Below, in pieces: positions 1 to 8,104 of a DNA stretch of 64,000 bases. The stretch spans positions 115,991-179,990 of IMG/VR virus record IMGVR_UViG_3300043395_000996. One strand, written 5' to 3'. The DNA is from a virus. A model generated the notes under the pieces. The model had not been told where the DNA came from and did no database searches. It saw only the letters and a list, made by a program, of their open reading frames with translations. Each line of letters begins with the position of its first letter. The first letter of the stretch is position 1. Position numbers and translations under genes: made by a program.

Positions 1-270
1 TTCAAAATGTGATTTTATAAATTTAACAATCAATCCGTTAGAACCCATTTCTATAATATAATCTTTTGCACTTATTGATTGAGTGTTTATTAATATTTTA
101 ACTCTATCTTGTATTTCTCTATATTCAATTTCTCTCAAAATATCATTGAATTTCCATCCTTTAGCTTCCCAAATTGAATGATTGGAATCATTTAAATTTT
201 TGGAAACTAATTGTACTTTTTTTGGACTTCTACTTATTTTTTGAGTGATATCTAATAAGGTTCTTTTCAT
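1..270 (-). CDS. hypothetical protein, C-terminus cut by window edge
   Basis: An open frame runs from an ATG at 270 to the left edge of the window without a stop (90 codons visible). The protein begins MKRTLLDITQKISRSPKK and is hydrophilic and charged, with no signal peptide or membrane segment. Its ATG shares one base with the TAA of the upstream gp15-like gene (TAATG), so the two are probably translationally coupled. By position it follows the neck and tail-terminator genes and could be another head-tail or tail protein. I do not recognise the family, and the C-terminus cannot be seen. Confidence 0.7.
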   Translation of the reverse strand, partial: MKRTLLDITQKISRSPKKVQLVSKNLNDSNHSIWEAKGWKFNDILREIEYREIQDRVKILINTQSISAKDYIIEMGSNGLIVKFIKSHFE

Positions 271-1373
271 TATAAATCTATAAATTTACCAGTTATCGAA
301 ATTTCATCAGTTGGAGTTACATTAAATCCTAAATTAGCGGTAATAAAATTTATACCCAAAGAATTTGATGCCATTGTTACATTAAAATGCGTTGTATGAT
401 AATAACGTACACCATTTATGTAAACTCTAATATCATATGTTGTATCGGAAAGTACAATTCCACCCGTTACAATTGACATTAATGATGTTGGTGTTTTTAT
501 AGGTTTAATATTTGAAAATGTTATTGTGTTATTAATTGTAGGATTTTGTATCTTACTATTATTCAAAGATAAGAAATCTATCAAATCTTTATTATCGTAA
601 TATGGAGAAGTTGTTGTTAAAAATCCTTCCAATCTACCATTTGCTGTCATATCGGTTTCGGTGGTAACTACAACTTTTCTAGTGCTTATAGATTTTTTTG
701 TAGTAGATTCTCCATCGAATTTTTCTGGCAATAAATAAGCATTTACATTTAATGAAAATTCCACTCTATTAATTCTATTAGTTCCTTCTCCTACTTCGTT
801 TACTACATTGTAATCCGTTACTAAAGTTCTAAACTTAAATTTATCTTTTGAACCCCAATATTGCGATGTGAAATTTAATGCTTCAATTACTGCATTTAAT
901 TGTTCTGTATAATCTGTCCAAACCATACATTCATATGATATTTGAACATATTCCGGCATCATAATATTATATAATTCCAATTTTGGTTTTGTAGCTCCAC
1001 CAAATGCTGTAAATCTATCATATCTATTATCTTTTGAATACTTTGTTACTGTTGGATACGAAACATGTCTATTCAACATAGGCATAGTATCATCCTTTGC
1101 AATAGATGTTCTACGAATCATCATTAAAGGTAATTGAATTTTACCTTTTGCATCTCTAAAAACGCCATCTCTTCTGGCTCCTTTCCATCTTTCGGAATTA
1201 CCATATATAACCGGAATACTAACGGATTTACCATTATAATCTAATTTTGGTAAAACAGTTTCTTCCAAATATGTCATCATAGCATAATCTACATCAAAAA
1301 GAGATACACTCTTTTTAACATCCCCATCATTTGACTTTATTTGGGTGGCTCTATTTATTTTATTTGATGCCAT
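270..1373 (-). CDS. 15: tail terminator / sheath stabiliser, T4 gp15-like
   Basis: Predicted to cap the tail tube and sheath and form the head-proximal joining surface, as gp15 does in T4. The conserved pattern is visible: a VxIPVIYGNSERW block near residue 52 (T4 has VPITYASKEHF), a central VQISYECMVWTDY block near 143 (T4 YELSIFTRYED), and an INRVEFSLNVNAYLLP block near 206 (T4 RRIEWSLTFEVNGWMYPP). At 367 residues it is longer than T4 gp15 (272), with an extra C-terminal beta-rich part after about 225. It follows two neck-like genes, the T4 13-14-15 order. The assignment rests on remembered motifs rather than a profile search. Confidence 0.75.
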   Translation of the reverse strand: MASNKINRATQIKSNDGDVKKSVSLFDVDYAMMTYLEETVLPKLDYNGKSVSIPVIYGNSERWKGARRDGVFRDAKGKIQLPLMMIRRTSIAKDDTMPMLNRHVSYPTVTKYSKDNRYDRFTAFGGATKPKLELYNIMMPEYVQISYECMVWTDYTEQLNAVIEALNFTSQYWGSKDKFKFRTLVTDYNVVNEVGEGTNRINRVEFSLNVNAYLLPEKFDGESTTKKSISTRKVVVTTETDMTANGRLEGFLTTTSPYYDNKDLIDFLSLNNSKIQNPTINNTITFSNIKPIKTPTSLMSIVTGGIVLSDTTYDIRVYINGVRYYHTTHFNVTMASNSLGINFITANLGFNVTPTDEISITGKFIDL

Positions 1374-1375
1374 AA

Positions 1376-1843
1376 TTAATCTATTCTTTCTTCAATATTT
1401 AATTGTGATTTTGGGACCATAAATGTAGAACATACGATACTCCAAGTTTTTTCAGAATTAGCGCCCGGCATACCACCTACAAATTGAACTTCATTTGTAT
1501 TATCAATTTCATAGTATGATTCATCAAAGTGTATTACATCACCAATTTCGGGATAAATACCTCTTTCTCTACACAATTCTCTATCAAATTTAAATTCTAT
1601 GTTTTGATTAGTATCTGCACCAAATCCTTCGTAGTTTACACTTTCAGGCTCTTTATCAATTAATACATACAATTCAACACCGGGATACCAAGTTTTATTT
1701 AAAGATTCTCCATATATGTTTACTTTTGTTTCATTTACATTTATTTTAAACAAAACGCAAGTATTTTGGATGACTGTATCAACCAATTCTCTGGCAAAAC
1801 TTCTAAATAAATCTATATCTCTACCTACTAAAAACTTTGGCAT
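1376..1843 (-). CDS. 14: neck / head-completion protein, T4 gp14-like
   Basis: A 155-residue protein likely to sit in the neck between portal and tail. It has the N-terminal RSFARELVDTVIQ helix and a C-terminal FDESYYEIDNTNEVQFVGG block followed by WSIVCSTF. This resembles the YYEI...E.Q.VGG...SI pattern of gp14-type neck proteins in T4-like marine phages. It is shorter than T4 gp14 (256), as seen in other environmental T4-like phages. It lies 2 bases after the stop of the upstream gene and 2 bases before the gp15-like start, in a tight three-gene neck operon. Moderately sure. Confidence 0.6.
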   Translation of the reverse strand: MPKFLVGRDIDLFRSFARELVDTVIQNTCVLFKINVNETKVNIYGESLNKTWYPGVELYVLIDKEPESVNYEGFGADTNQNIEFKFDRELCRERGIYPEIGDVIHFDESYYEIDNTNEVQFVGGMPGANSEKTWSIVCSTFMVPKSQLNIEERID

Positions 1844-1844
1844 A

Positions 1845-3035
1845 TTATCCTACATATATTTTTAAAGGAACTTTTCTTAACATTTCTTGGTGGTGAGTTG
1901 ATTCGTGTGCTTGCTTTTCAAACACATTTTTTCTACTCATTTCTTCCAAATTTTCTCTCAATTGAGTTACCAACGCATCTTTTTCAACCTGTGCTTCTGC
2001 TCTCAATGCTGCACCATCCAATGATACTTCGCCATCTGGAATTGGAACTGAATTATATTTTTCTCTAATTGCTCCCAATAATTCTTTTGAAAGAGCCAAT
2101 GTATATTTTCTAATCCATTGTTTTCCAACTTCATTTATGTTAGAATATTGGATAAAATTATATGGAATATCGGAATAGTCTGAAAGAGAATCAGGTTGAA
2201 TAGTTTGAGAATCATGCTCAAACTCATCTCTACTCATATATTCAAAATATATTTTTTGAGCAGTTCTAGCGGTTGGTATTGGGAATATTTCTAATTTGTT
2301 ATTTACAATACCAAAACTATATTGAGATTTACGGATGTTATCATTGAATTCAATTTCTTGCATTCTTAATACATCTTCGTAAATTGGCATTAATAAAAAT
2401 TGTGCAGCCGGAGAATATGAACCAAATCCCATTTCATCTAGTAAATTCAATGTACCCTGTCCACCAACGGAATACGGGTCAAAGAAACGTTGAATTGCAG
2501 GAGTTGCTTCATAAAATACCTTTGTTACATCAATTCGAGAACCGCTTGTAAATATATCTGTAAATGATGCAGATGTTTCTACATCAATTGCTTCAGTTAA
2601 TAAATCATATCTTTGTCTACCTATTTCAACATCTATGTATGCTTTCTTTATATCAACATTACCACCAACACCCGCTTGTGTTCCATATTGTTGAGCCATA
2701 CGAATAGCCGTAGGTAAGAACGAACCATCTACCAATGTTTGTGAAAAGTTTTGATTTGCACCTTTACGTTGGCCTCTTAAAACATCAACGTTGTTACGAA
2801 GATTGAATTGATTTACCTGTGCAGAATATTCAGATGTTGCTTCTTCGAAACAAGCCCAAATTTGTTCATTATCCAATTCTACGTTTACAATAGGGTATCC
2901 CAATCTTTTTGCTACCCAAACTGATGTTTTTGGTGCATCGGCTGTAAATTGAGAATCCGCATCATAAATACCAAATGGCGTAGATGAACCCGAAACGAAA
3001 GTACCTGAACCTGACCAATATGTGTTTACGGACAT
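1845..3035 (-). CDS. neck protein, T4 gp13-like (putative)
   Basis: A 396-residue structural protein. The N-terminal part holds WVAKRLGYPIVNVELDNEQ followed by FEEATSEYSAQVNQF (about residues 41-80). This block is typical of virion proteins encoded just after the major capsid gene in environmental T4-like phages, commonly annotated as the gp13-like neck protein. The C-terminal third is helical and charged (KDALVTQLRENLEEMSRK). It is the first gene after a terminator-promoter pair (terminator 3077-3110, promoter core 3062-3070), so it probably starts its own transcript for the neck/tail operon. The gp13 assignment comes mainly from position and the N-terminal block. Confidence 0.5.
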   Translation of the reverse strand: MSVNTYWSGSGTFVSGSSTPFGIYDADSQFTADAPKTSVWVAKRLGYPIVNVELDNEQIWACFEEATSEYSAQVNQFNLRNNVDVLRGQRKGANQNFSQTLVDGSFLPTAIRMAQQYGTQAGVGGNVDIKKAYIDVEIGRQRYDLLTEAIDVETSASFTDIFTSGSRIDVTKVFYEATPAIQRFFDPYSVGGQGTLNLLDEMGFGSYSPAAQFLLMPIYEDVLRMQEIEFNDNIRKSQYSFGIVNNKLEIFPIPTARTAQKIYFEYMSRDEFEHDSQTIQPDSLSDYSDIPYNFIQYSNINEVGKQWIRKYTLALSKELLGAIREKYNSVPIPDGEVSLDGAALRAEAQVEKDALVTQLRENLEEMSRKNVFEKQAHESTHHQEMLRKVPLKIYVG

Positions 3036-3061
3036 AATACGATTTTTATAAGTTTATTTAC

Positions 3062-3070
3062 TATAAATAT
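3062..3070 (-). promoter_or_regulatory. late-promoter-like core ATATTTATA
   Basis: On the coding (minus) strand this reads ATATTTATA, 26 nt before the ATG of the gp13-like gene. The same core precedes eight other minus-strand genes and, inverted, the single plus-strand gene. It lies directly beyond the terminator of the capsid gene. Confidence 0.5.
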
Positions 3071-3076
3071 AAAAAT

Positions 3077-3110
3077 AAAAAAAGAGTGGATATTTCTACC
3101 CACTCTTTTA
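3077..3110 (-). terminator. intrinsic terminator after the major capsid gene
   Basis: The inverted repeat GAGTGG (3084-3089) / CCACTC (3100-3105) is extended by flanking A/T pairs. On the minus strand the hairpin is followed by a T-rich run. It lies about 40 bases after the major capsid stop and would end that transcript. Confidence 0.85.
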
Positions 3111-3148
3111 TTTTATAAAGTTTATTAACCTTATCTTTTACTCAAAGA

Positions 3149-4762
3149 TTAAAGAGTTTCTAAACCATCAACGATAATCTTACCGTAGAACTCTGGTCTT
3201 ACGATTTTCTTAGCGTATCTAGTCATCACACCTCTTCTTGGAGTGAAGTTGATTGGGTCATAAACTAAAGGAGTCATAATCAACGGAACATATGGAGCGT
3301 AAACAGCACCTGTTTCGAAGAAGTTAGAACCTTTGAAACCTAATAAGATTACGTTTTCAGTCATATAAGGATTCTTATAAACATCGTATCTATTAGAGAT
3401 TGAACCGATGTTAGTTACACCTGCTGCGAATTGCATTGCATCCTTACCAGGATTTGCAGAGAAACCATTCATTGATTCTAAAATAGTTGCTACGTTTGGA
3501 GATACAACGATGAAGTTTGCACCACCTCTCATAGTTAATTGGTGAATCTTGTTAGATATCTTTTGTAATTTGATACCTAAAGTTTGATACCAAGTGTTCT
3601 TTGTGTAAGCACCTGCTGCTACTGCAGTTGAATCAGCTGCGAAACCAGCACCTGTCCAATCGTATCCAACTCTTGCAGACCAGTATTCAGTAGAGAATGC
3701 GTTTTGCTGTAACATCTCTAAAATTTCTAAATCAATCTCTAAAGAGATGTATTCAGATAACATTTGAGTTAATTCAGCTTCTGCATCTACAGAGTGGTAT
3801 GCGTTTAAGTCTTGCGCTAATTCAGGAGTCCAAATTGCTTTCAACTTACGAGTCTTAGCCACGATAGGCTCAGATTTCAATTCTAATTCAACTTCTGGGA
3901 TAGGTAAGTCAGCACCTCTATCTTCGAAATCACCACGAGAAATATCAGTTGGTTGTTTGTGGTATGCTAAAGTAGCACCTACAGTACCAAAAATTGTGTT
4001 AGCTGCTGCTACTTTCGCAACGAAAGTTACGTTTGTACCTTCAACAGATGTAAATTCAGGATATAAAGTGAAACCTGAACCAGATTGTGCTAAATCAAAT
4101 GCTCTAGCACCATTGAAATCAGCATCATCAGGTAATGCTACAGTCAAAGTCTTAACTTTGTCAGCTGCAAATGCTGCAGAGAACGCTGAATCAACCAAGT
4201 TGTAGTTAATATCTGATAAAGATGCAGATGCAACAGTTGCGTTTTTAGCTACTGCTGAATCGTTGATTGTGTATCCGAAACGTCCTGCTCCGTATAATCC
4301 ACCTTCAGCTGCTTGAGTAGAACCCAATTTGTTACCAGCTGGAGATAAAGAATCTTTACCGAAAGTACCGCCGTTACCGAACATTGATGAATTTTGAGCT
4401 GGTCTACCTGTATCAGTGTCAGTACCATACTTGAAATCCATATAGAAAATAAGACCTGAAGGTAAGTTCATTGGTTGAACTGAAACGAATTCTTTCGCTG
4501 CAATTGAACCGAAGATTCTTCTTACCAATGGTAAAGCTACACCAGCCCACTCTTCAGAACCTGCTGAAGTACCTGTTCTTGTAGCCTCATCTAATAATTG
4601 CTTAGCTTGGTTTTCTAACATTACTGCCATACCATGCTTGTTTGTTTCAGACTTAACGCCTTCTAACAAACCTGTTTTTTCCCACTTTGCTTTCAAACCT
4701 CTAGTTTGCTCAAGCATTAATGACTGTGGGTTTTTTCCTGTCATAATTGATTTTAAATTCAT
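3149..4762 (-). CDS. 23: major capsid protein, T4 gp23-like
   Basis: Forms the capsid hexamer lattice. At 537 residues it is close to T4 gp23 (521). Recognisable blocks include RKLKAIWTPELAQDLNAYHS followed by VDAEAELTQMLSEYISLEI (T4 RQLKAAYSIELAQDLRAVHG...), a VSVQPMNLPSGLIFYMDFKYG block near 98-118, and YAPYVPLIMTPLVYDPINF near the end. The N-terminal 59 residues look like a prohead delta peptide, with ENQAKQLLDE then ATRTG. Cleavage after Glu59 would fit the T4 prohead protease rule (L/I-x-E). It follows the scaffold gene by 31 bases and is closed by a strong terminator. Confidence 0.95.
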   Translation of the reverse strand: MNLKSIMTGKNPQSLMLEQTRGLKAKWEKTGLLEGVKSETNKHGMAVMLENQAKQLLDEATRTGTSAGSEEWAGVALPLVRRIFGSIAAKEFVSVQPMNLPSGLIFYMDFKYGTDTDTGRPAQNSSMFGNGGTFGKDSLSPAGNKLGSTQAAEGGLYGAGRFGYTINDSAVAKNATVASASLSDINYNLVDSAFSAAFAADKVKTLTVALPDDADFNGARAFDLAQSGSGFTLYPEFTSVEGTNVTFVAKVAAANTIFGTVGATLAYHKQPTDISRGDFEDRGADLPIPEVELELKSEPIVAKTRKLKAIWTPELAQDLNAYHSVDAEAELTQMLSEYISLEIDLEILEMLQQNAFSTEYWSARVGYDWTGAGFAADSTAVAAGAYTKNTWYQTLGIKLQKISNKIHQLTMRGGANFIVVSPNVATILESMNGFSANPGKDAMQFAAGVTNIGSISNRYDVYKNPYMTENVILLGFKGSNFFETGAVYAPYVPLIMTPLVYDPINFTPRRGVMTRYAKKIVRPEFYGKIIVDGLETL

Positions 4763-4793
4763 TTTTATTTTTTTTTAAATTTTTTTACAAAAA

Positions 4794-6032
4794 TTACTTA
4801 ATGATACCTGCTAATTTTCTAAATCTTTCAGAGAAATCTGCTGATTCTGCAATTACTTGCTTAGCTGCTTTTGGTGCAGTTGATTTAACTGCTTTAGAAG
4901 CGATTCCTTCAGAGATAGCTTTTTTAGCTGGTTTGTTATTTGAAGTATATTTGAAGTTCTCTGCTAATGTAGAGAATACCAATTTAACCTCTCTAACTGA
5001 TTTAGTTCTATCCAAAGTTTCAATCACTTTAACTTTTTGTTCGTTAGTCATGTTGTGTGCTCTGAATAATTTGTTTGCGAATAACAACTTAGCGTTCAAT
5101 AAGTTCACTTCGTTGATAGTCTTTTGTAATGATTTGATAGTTTTGTAAGCTTCTTCTAATTCAGCTTCTTTTTCTGATTCTTCAGCTTCGTCTACTTTCT
5201 CACCATCTTTCATATCAGCTTCCATTTCTCTTAAAATTTCTTCCAAGTCAACTTCATCTGATTCTTCTTCTTCGTTAGTTACAACAACTTTAGGTGTTTC
5301 ACCTTTATCAGTTCCAGCTTCAGAACCATCTGCTAAGTCTTCAGCGATTGCTGGTTGCTCTTCTGCAGGCATTTCTTCTTCTGAACCTTCTTCATCACCT
5401 AATTGTGCTTCTAACTCTCTGATGATAGCTTCTAAATCCATGTCATCTTCAGTTGATTCTTCTTCATCACCTGTTGGCATGTAATCTTCGCCTTCACCTT
5501 CTGATGCGAATGGGTCAGCTTCTGCTCCCATATCATCACCACCTTCTGCTGCATCTGCTGCGAAAGGATTTTCTTCTTCTGAACCTTCACCTTCTAATTC
5601 TGCCAATCTCGCTCTTAATTCTGCGATTTCTGCATCTTTAGAATCTGCTTCAGGTTCTGCTTCCATACCGAACTCATCTTCTTCGTTGATATCTGCTACT
5701 TTAGTGTAGTCAGTACCAGCTTGTTCTGGCTTACCACTATCTTTAGTTACACCTACTGATAAATCAGTATCCGCATCTAATGTTGGTGTTGCACCAGGAG
5801 TTTCGGCATATCCAGCTTCTACTTTAGAACCGATTCCTGTTGAATCCAATTCTTCATCAACTTGCTCCTCATCACCTTCCATTTCAGCTTCAGCTCTCAA
5901 CTTTTGAGTCAACATAGACTGAAGTCTTGGTGTAAAGGCTTCTTCAAGAGCAAGCTTTGCGTTAGCCAATGCAGTTTCTTTAACCGCTTTAGCATCTGCG
6001 ATTGCTTCTTTTAACAATTTTGAATTTGCCAT
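4794..6032 (-). CDS. 22: prohead core scaffold protein, T4 gp22-like
   Basis: A 412-residue, very acidic protein with long Glu/Asp runs (GDEEGSEEEMPAEEQPAIAE and similar) between a helical N-terminus (KEAIADAKAVKETALANAKL) and a basic helical C-terminus (SERFRKLAGIIK). It would form the internal core on which gp23-like protein assembles and then be degraded by the gp21-like protease. The composition, the place just before the capsid gene and the absence of catalytic motifs fit gp22, although sequence identity to T4 is low. It is longer than T4 gp22 (269) because of the acidic repeats. A roughly 119-base leader precedes it. Confidence 0.8.
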   Translation of the reverse strand: MANSKLLKEAIADAKAVKETALANAKLALEEAFTPRLQSMLTQKLRAEAEMEGDEEQVDEELDSTGIGSKVEAGYAETPGATPTLDADTDLSVGVTKDSGKPEQAGTDYTKVADINEEDEFGMEAEPEADSKDAEIAELRARLAELEGEGSEEENPFAADAAEGGDDMGAEADPFASEGEGEDYMPTGDEEESTEDDMDLEAIIRELEAQLGDEEGSEEEMPAEEQPAIAEDLADGSEAGTDKGETPKVVVTNEEEESDEVDLEEILREMEADMKDGEKVDEAEESEKEAELEEAYKTIKSLQKTINEVNLLNAKLLFANKLFRAHNMTNEQKVKVIETLDRTKSVREVKLVFSTLAENFKYTSNNKPAKKAISEGIASKAVKSTAPKAAKQVIAESADFSERFRKLAGIIK

Positions 6033-6151
6033 TTTTTTTTGATTTTTGTTCCTGTGAAGTTATTGTAATTGTGGAACTTCAATGATATTATATTGGTTGT
6101 TCGGTCACACCTTATAGAGAAGGGTATTCATTAACCAACTATGTTTTAATC
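6033..6151 (-). promoter_or_regulatory. leader region upstream of the scaffold gene
   Basis: About 119 bases between the bS21 terminator and the scaffold ATG, noticeably less AT-only than other gaps. On the coding strand it holds an inverted repeat GAAGTT...AACTTC (about 6056-6080) with a 13-base loop, then CAGGAAC and an A-run just before ATG. No copy of the late core or of the host-type promoter was seen inside it. The transcript may start here or read through the terminator. Function unknown. Confidence 0.4.
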
Positions 6152-6175
6152 AAAAAATCCCAAATTAGTTGGGAT
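6152..6175 (-). terminator. intrinsic terminator after the bS21-like gene
   Basis: On the minus strand the stem ATCCCAA / TTGGGAT (6169-6175 with 6157-6163) has a five-base loop and is followed by six T residues. It sits 43 bases after the stop of the bS21-like gene and separates it from the scaffold/capsid genes. Confidence 0.85.
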
Positions 6176-6217
6176 ATTTGAAAATAAATATATAAATTTT
6201 TTAGAAAACTAAAGAAA

Positions 6218-6415
6218 TTAATTGTTTTTATCAAAAATTTTCTTAAATTTCTCTACTCTAGCTACTTTTAGCTTTTGTTTTCGTTTGGTAACTGATGGTT
6301 TTTCGAATTCTTTTCTATCTCTTAATGATTCGATTTGCTTAACACTTTTTACTTTACTTTTGTAAACTTTAAGTGCTCTATCTACATTTCCATCTTTTAC
6401 ATCAATGATTAACAT
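6218..6415 (-). CDS. rpsU: ribosomal protein bS21 homologue
   Basis: A 65-residue basic protein with the layout of Bacteroidota bS21: an MLIIDVKDGNVDRALKVYKSK start (Bacteroidota bS21 begins MLII.VKDGENIDRALKR.K), a central LRDRKEFEKPSVTKR block (LR.RQ.F.KPSV..R) and a basic C-terminal helix. bS21 sits on the 30S platform near the anti-Shine-Dalgarno end of 16S rRNA. A phage copy could exchange into host ribosomes during infection. By my alignment from memory, the Tyr near residue 54 that helps hide the anti-SD in Flavobacterium ribosomes falls on Arg53 here. It is the last gene of the protease/head operon, 6 bases after the DUF5856-like gene, with its own terminator. Confidence 0.85.
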   Translation of the reverse strand: MLIIDVKDGNVDRALKVYKSKVKSVKQIESLRDRKEFEKPSVTKRKQKLKVARVEKFKKIFDKNN

Positions 6416-6421
6416 AACGTA

Positions 6422-6793
6422 TTATTGGTGGTTTACTAATTTATATTTTGTAGAATATAATAATTCTTCAATATTATCAATTTGATTTTGTAAATAAGAT
6501 GCTTGTAATTTTTCATCTTTTCTTAACTTATCTAATGCTACACATAATTTTTCAAAATAAGAAATTATGTTTTTAATATCGTTATTTGTATCCAATCCAC
6601 TTACAGGTTGTAATTTAATCAAACCATATTTACCCTGATAAGATTCTACTAAACCATCTATGATACCACCAATTGAATCATAGTATTCACCTAATGCTTC
6701 ATGTGCTGAATGCGCTCCAATTCCTTTAACTCCTAAATGAAAAGCGTGCGCTTGAGTTCTACTATGTAAAAATAATGATGCTAATTGTTCCAT
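6422..6793 (-). CDS. DUF5856-like four-helix protein
   Basis: A 123-residue helical protein from the ATG at 6793. A longer TTG-started frame to 6817 would overlap the upstream stop and is less likely. The segment MEQLASLFLHSRTQAHAFHL followed by ALGEYYDSIGGIIDGLVESY resembles the DUF5856 family of T4-like phages, which has a ferritin/Dps-like helical look (paired His/Glu-Tyr helices). The role is unknown. It lies among head genes between the protease and the bS21 homologue. The family name is from memory, and metal binding is not demonstrated. Confidence 0.6.
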   Translation of the reverse strand: MEQLASLFLHSRTQAHAFHLGVKGIGAHSAHEALGEYYDSIGGIIDGLVESYQGKYGLIKLQPVSGLDTNNDIKNIISYFEKLCVALDKLRKDEKLQASYLQNQIDNIEELLYSTKYKLVNHQ

Positions 6794-6798
6794 TTTAA

Positions 6799-7236
6799 TT
6801 ATTTTAATTTTTCGCAAGTTTTACATTCTTGTAATCCTAATCTTTGTTTCATTACATCTTCAGTTACTTCAGCTATTTCAAAGTATCTATTTAATACATG
6901 CCCCATATCTTCATAAAGAGCTTCTAATCTTTGTTCTTGTGCTTTAGCTTCTAAAGATTCTTTTTGGAATTTTTCATGCAATGCTTTCAATTCTTTCATA
7001 TTACGTTTAATAGTTACTCTATCAAACCAATCACCACCTTCTCTTAAAGTATATTCTTGTGCAGCATCTGCAATACCACCCAATGTTTCGGCAATATTTC
7101 TGATATCGGATTTTCTATTCATTTGCTCTCTAAATTGACCAAATGTAGAAATTATTTCCAAAAAATGTTTCTTAATATCAGTAGGTAATTGCTGATATGC
7201 TTCCTCTTCTTTAAGTAAATCTTTTAAACGTATCAT
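6799..7236 (-). CDS. hypothetical helical head-module protein
   Basis: 145 residues, almost entirely charged helix, with a likely coiled coil at about 70-110 (MKELKALHEKFQKESLEAKA). It ends in CKTCEKLK, a lone CxxC. The N-terminus MIRLKDLLKEEEAYQQL resembles the N-terminus of the gene at 8515-9036 (REEQDYQQLFKHML) and, in style, T4 capsid-targeting sequences of internal head proteins. It is co-transcribed with the protease gene upstream and the DUF5856-like gene downstream. No known family recognised; it may be an internal head protein. Confidence 0.65.
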   Translation of the reverse strand: MIRLKDLLKEEEAYQQLPTDIKKHFLEIISTFGQFREQMNRKSDIRNIAETLGGIADAAQEYTLREGGDWFDRVTIKRNMKELKALHEKFQKESLEAKAQEQRLEALYEDMGHVLNRYFEIAEVTEDVMKQRLGLQECKTCEKLK

Positions 7237-7242
7237 ATTATA

Positions 7243-7506
7243 TTATTTATGAGCGATTTTATATTTTTTCAATCTTTGAACCGCTTGTTGTAAATCTTGC
7301 GGAGTCATACCCAATGCATCTACTAATTTAGCCATTACCAATTGTTCTTTTCTTTTTGGTAAATTATATCCCTTAATTACTTCCAATGCTCTATCCAAAA
7401 ATTTTTCAACTTTTGCAGGAATTGTTACATCCATATCCTCCAAATCTTCGTTGATTTTAGCTACTGGCTCATAAGTGTTTACTGGCATTAAGTTTACTAA
7501 TTTCAT
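7243..7506 (-). CDS. hypothetical small head-module protein
   Basis: 87 residues. The N-terminus MKLVNLMPVNTYEPVAKINE matches the style of the gene at 12496-13263 (MKLVDLVPLKEAV) and is followed by a helical domain (VEKFLDRALEVIKGYNLPKR then LVMAKLVDALGMTPQDLQQA). It lies 7 bases after the protease stop and 6 before the next gene, so it belongs to the same transcript. Possibly packaged into the head and trimmed by the protease; this is inference from the shared N-terminus only. Confidence 0.65.
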   Translation of the reverse strand: MKLVNLMPVNTYEPVAKINEDLEDMDVTIPAKVEKFLDRALEVIKGYNLPKRKEQLVMAKLVDALGMTPQDLQQAVQRLKKYKIAHK

Positions 7507-7513
7507 ATTTTTA

Positions 7514-8104
7514 TTAGTTTAATTCAATTATAATTTCTCTCATCAAGTCTTGTGCTTTGCAGAATTTTCCACATTCTTCTGCAACTTTAGCCCATTGTTT
7601 TGATTCGTTCATTGGTGCCATAAATGCTCCATGTGTAGATGGATTGGAAACAAAATCCCATCCAACTAATTCAAAATCTTCCTGAACCATTACAGTACCA
7701 TCGGAAAGTTCTTTTACTGAACCCAATCCTCTCGATGAAATCCCTAAACGAATGTTGTTTTTTAATAATTCTTTTAAGATGTTACCAGATGGAGTTGAAA
7801 GAATTTCCACTACACCAACTACGTCATCCCCATCCCATCCAATTTCTCTGATGTTATGTGATACGTTTTTTAAGTTGATTACGGGAGAATCTGGATGGTC
7901 TAATTCACCCAATGCTCTTCTTTCTTTAATAAGTTGCTCATACTTCTTACACTCTCTTTCCAAAATTTCTTTTGGATATCTTCTGTGGTTTTGATTTGGA
8001 GCACCAGCTCTTTGAAGAATACCCTTAACTAAATAAGTTCCGTTTTCTTCTTGCTGAAGTTTTGCTTCAAACAAATGAGTTTCTATTAATAATCCCTTAT
8101 TCAT
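7514..8104 (-). CDS. 21: prohead core protease, T4 gp21-like
   Basis: Serine protease that matures the prohead by cutting scaffold, capsid and internal proteins. 196 residues, close to T4 gp21 (212). Visible motifs: NHRRYPKEILERE near 39, RRALGELDHPDSP with the likely catalytic His70, NIRLGISSRGLGS with the likely nucleophile Ser123 or Ser124, and FELVGWDFVSNPSTHGA near 144-160. It is encoded between the portal side genes and the scaffold, as in T4. Its ATG directly abuts the stop of the preceding gene. Confidence 0.9.
   Translation of the reverse strand: MNKGLLIETHLFEAKLQQEENGTYLVKGILQRAGAPNQNHRRYPKEILERECKKYEQLIKERRALGELDHPDSPVINLKNVSHNIREIGWDGDDVVGVVEILSTPSGNILKELLKNNIRLGISSRGLGSVKELSDGTVMVQEDFELVGWDFVSNPSTHGAFMAPMNESKQWAKVAEECGKFCKAQDLMREIIIELN

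Noticed and set aside
3061-3070. TATAAATA on the plus strand read as a classical T4 late promoter.
   Set aside because: It would point away from the minus-strand gene; the consistent reading across sites is ATATTTATA on the coding strand.
3957-5148. Plus-strand open frames opposite the capsid and scaffold genes (82 and 133 codons).
   Set aside because: They mirror strongly supported minus-strand genes, have odd composition and no motif.
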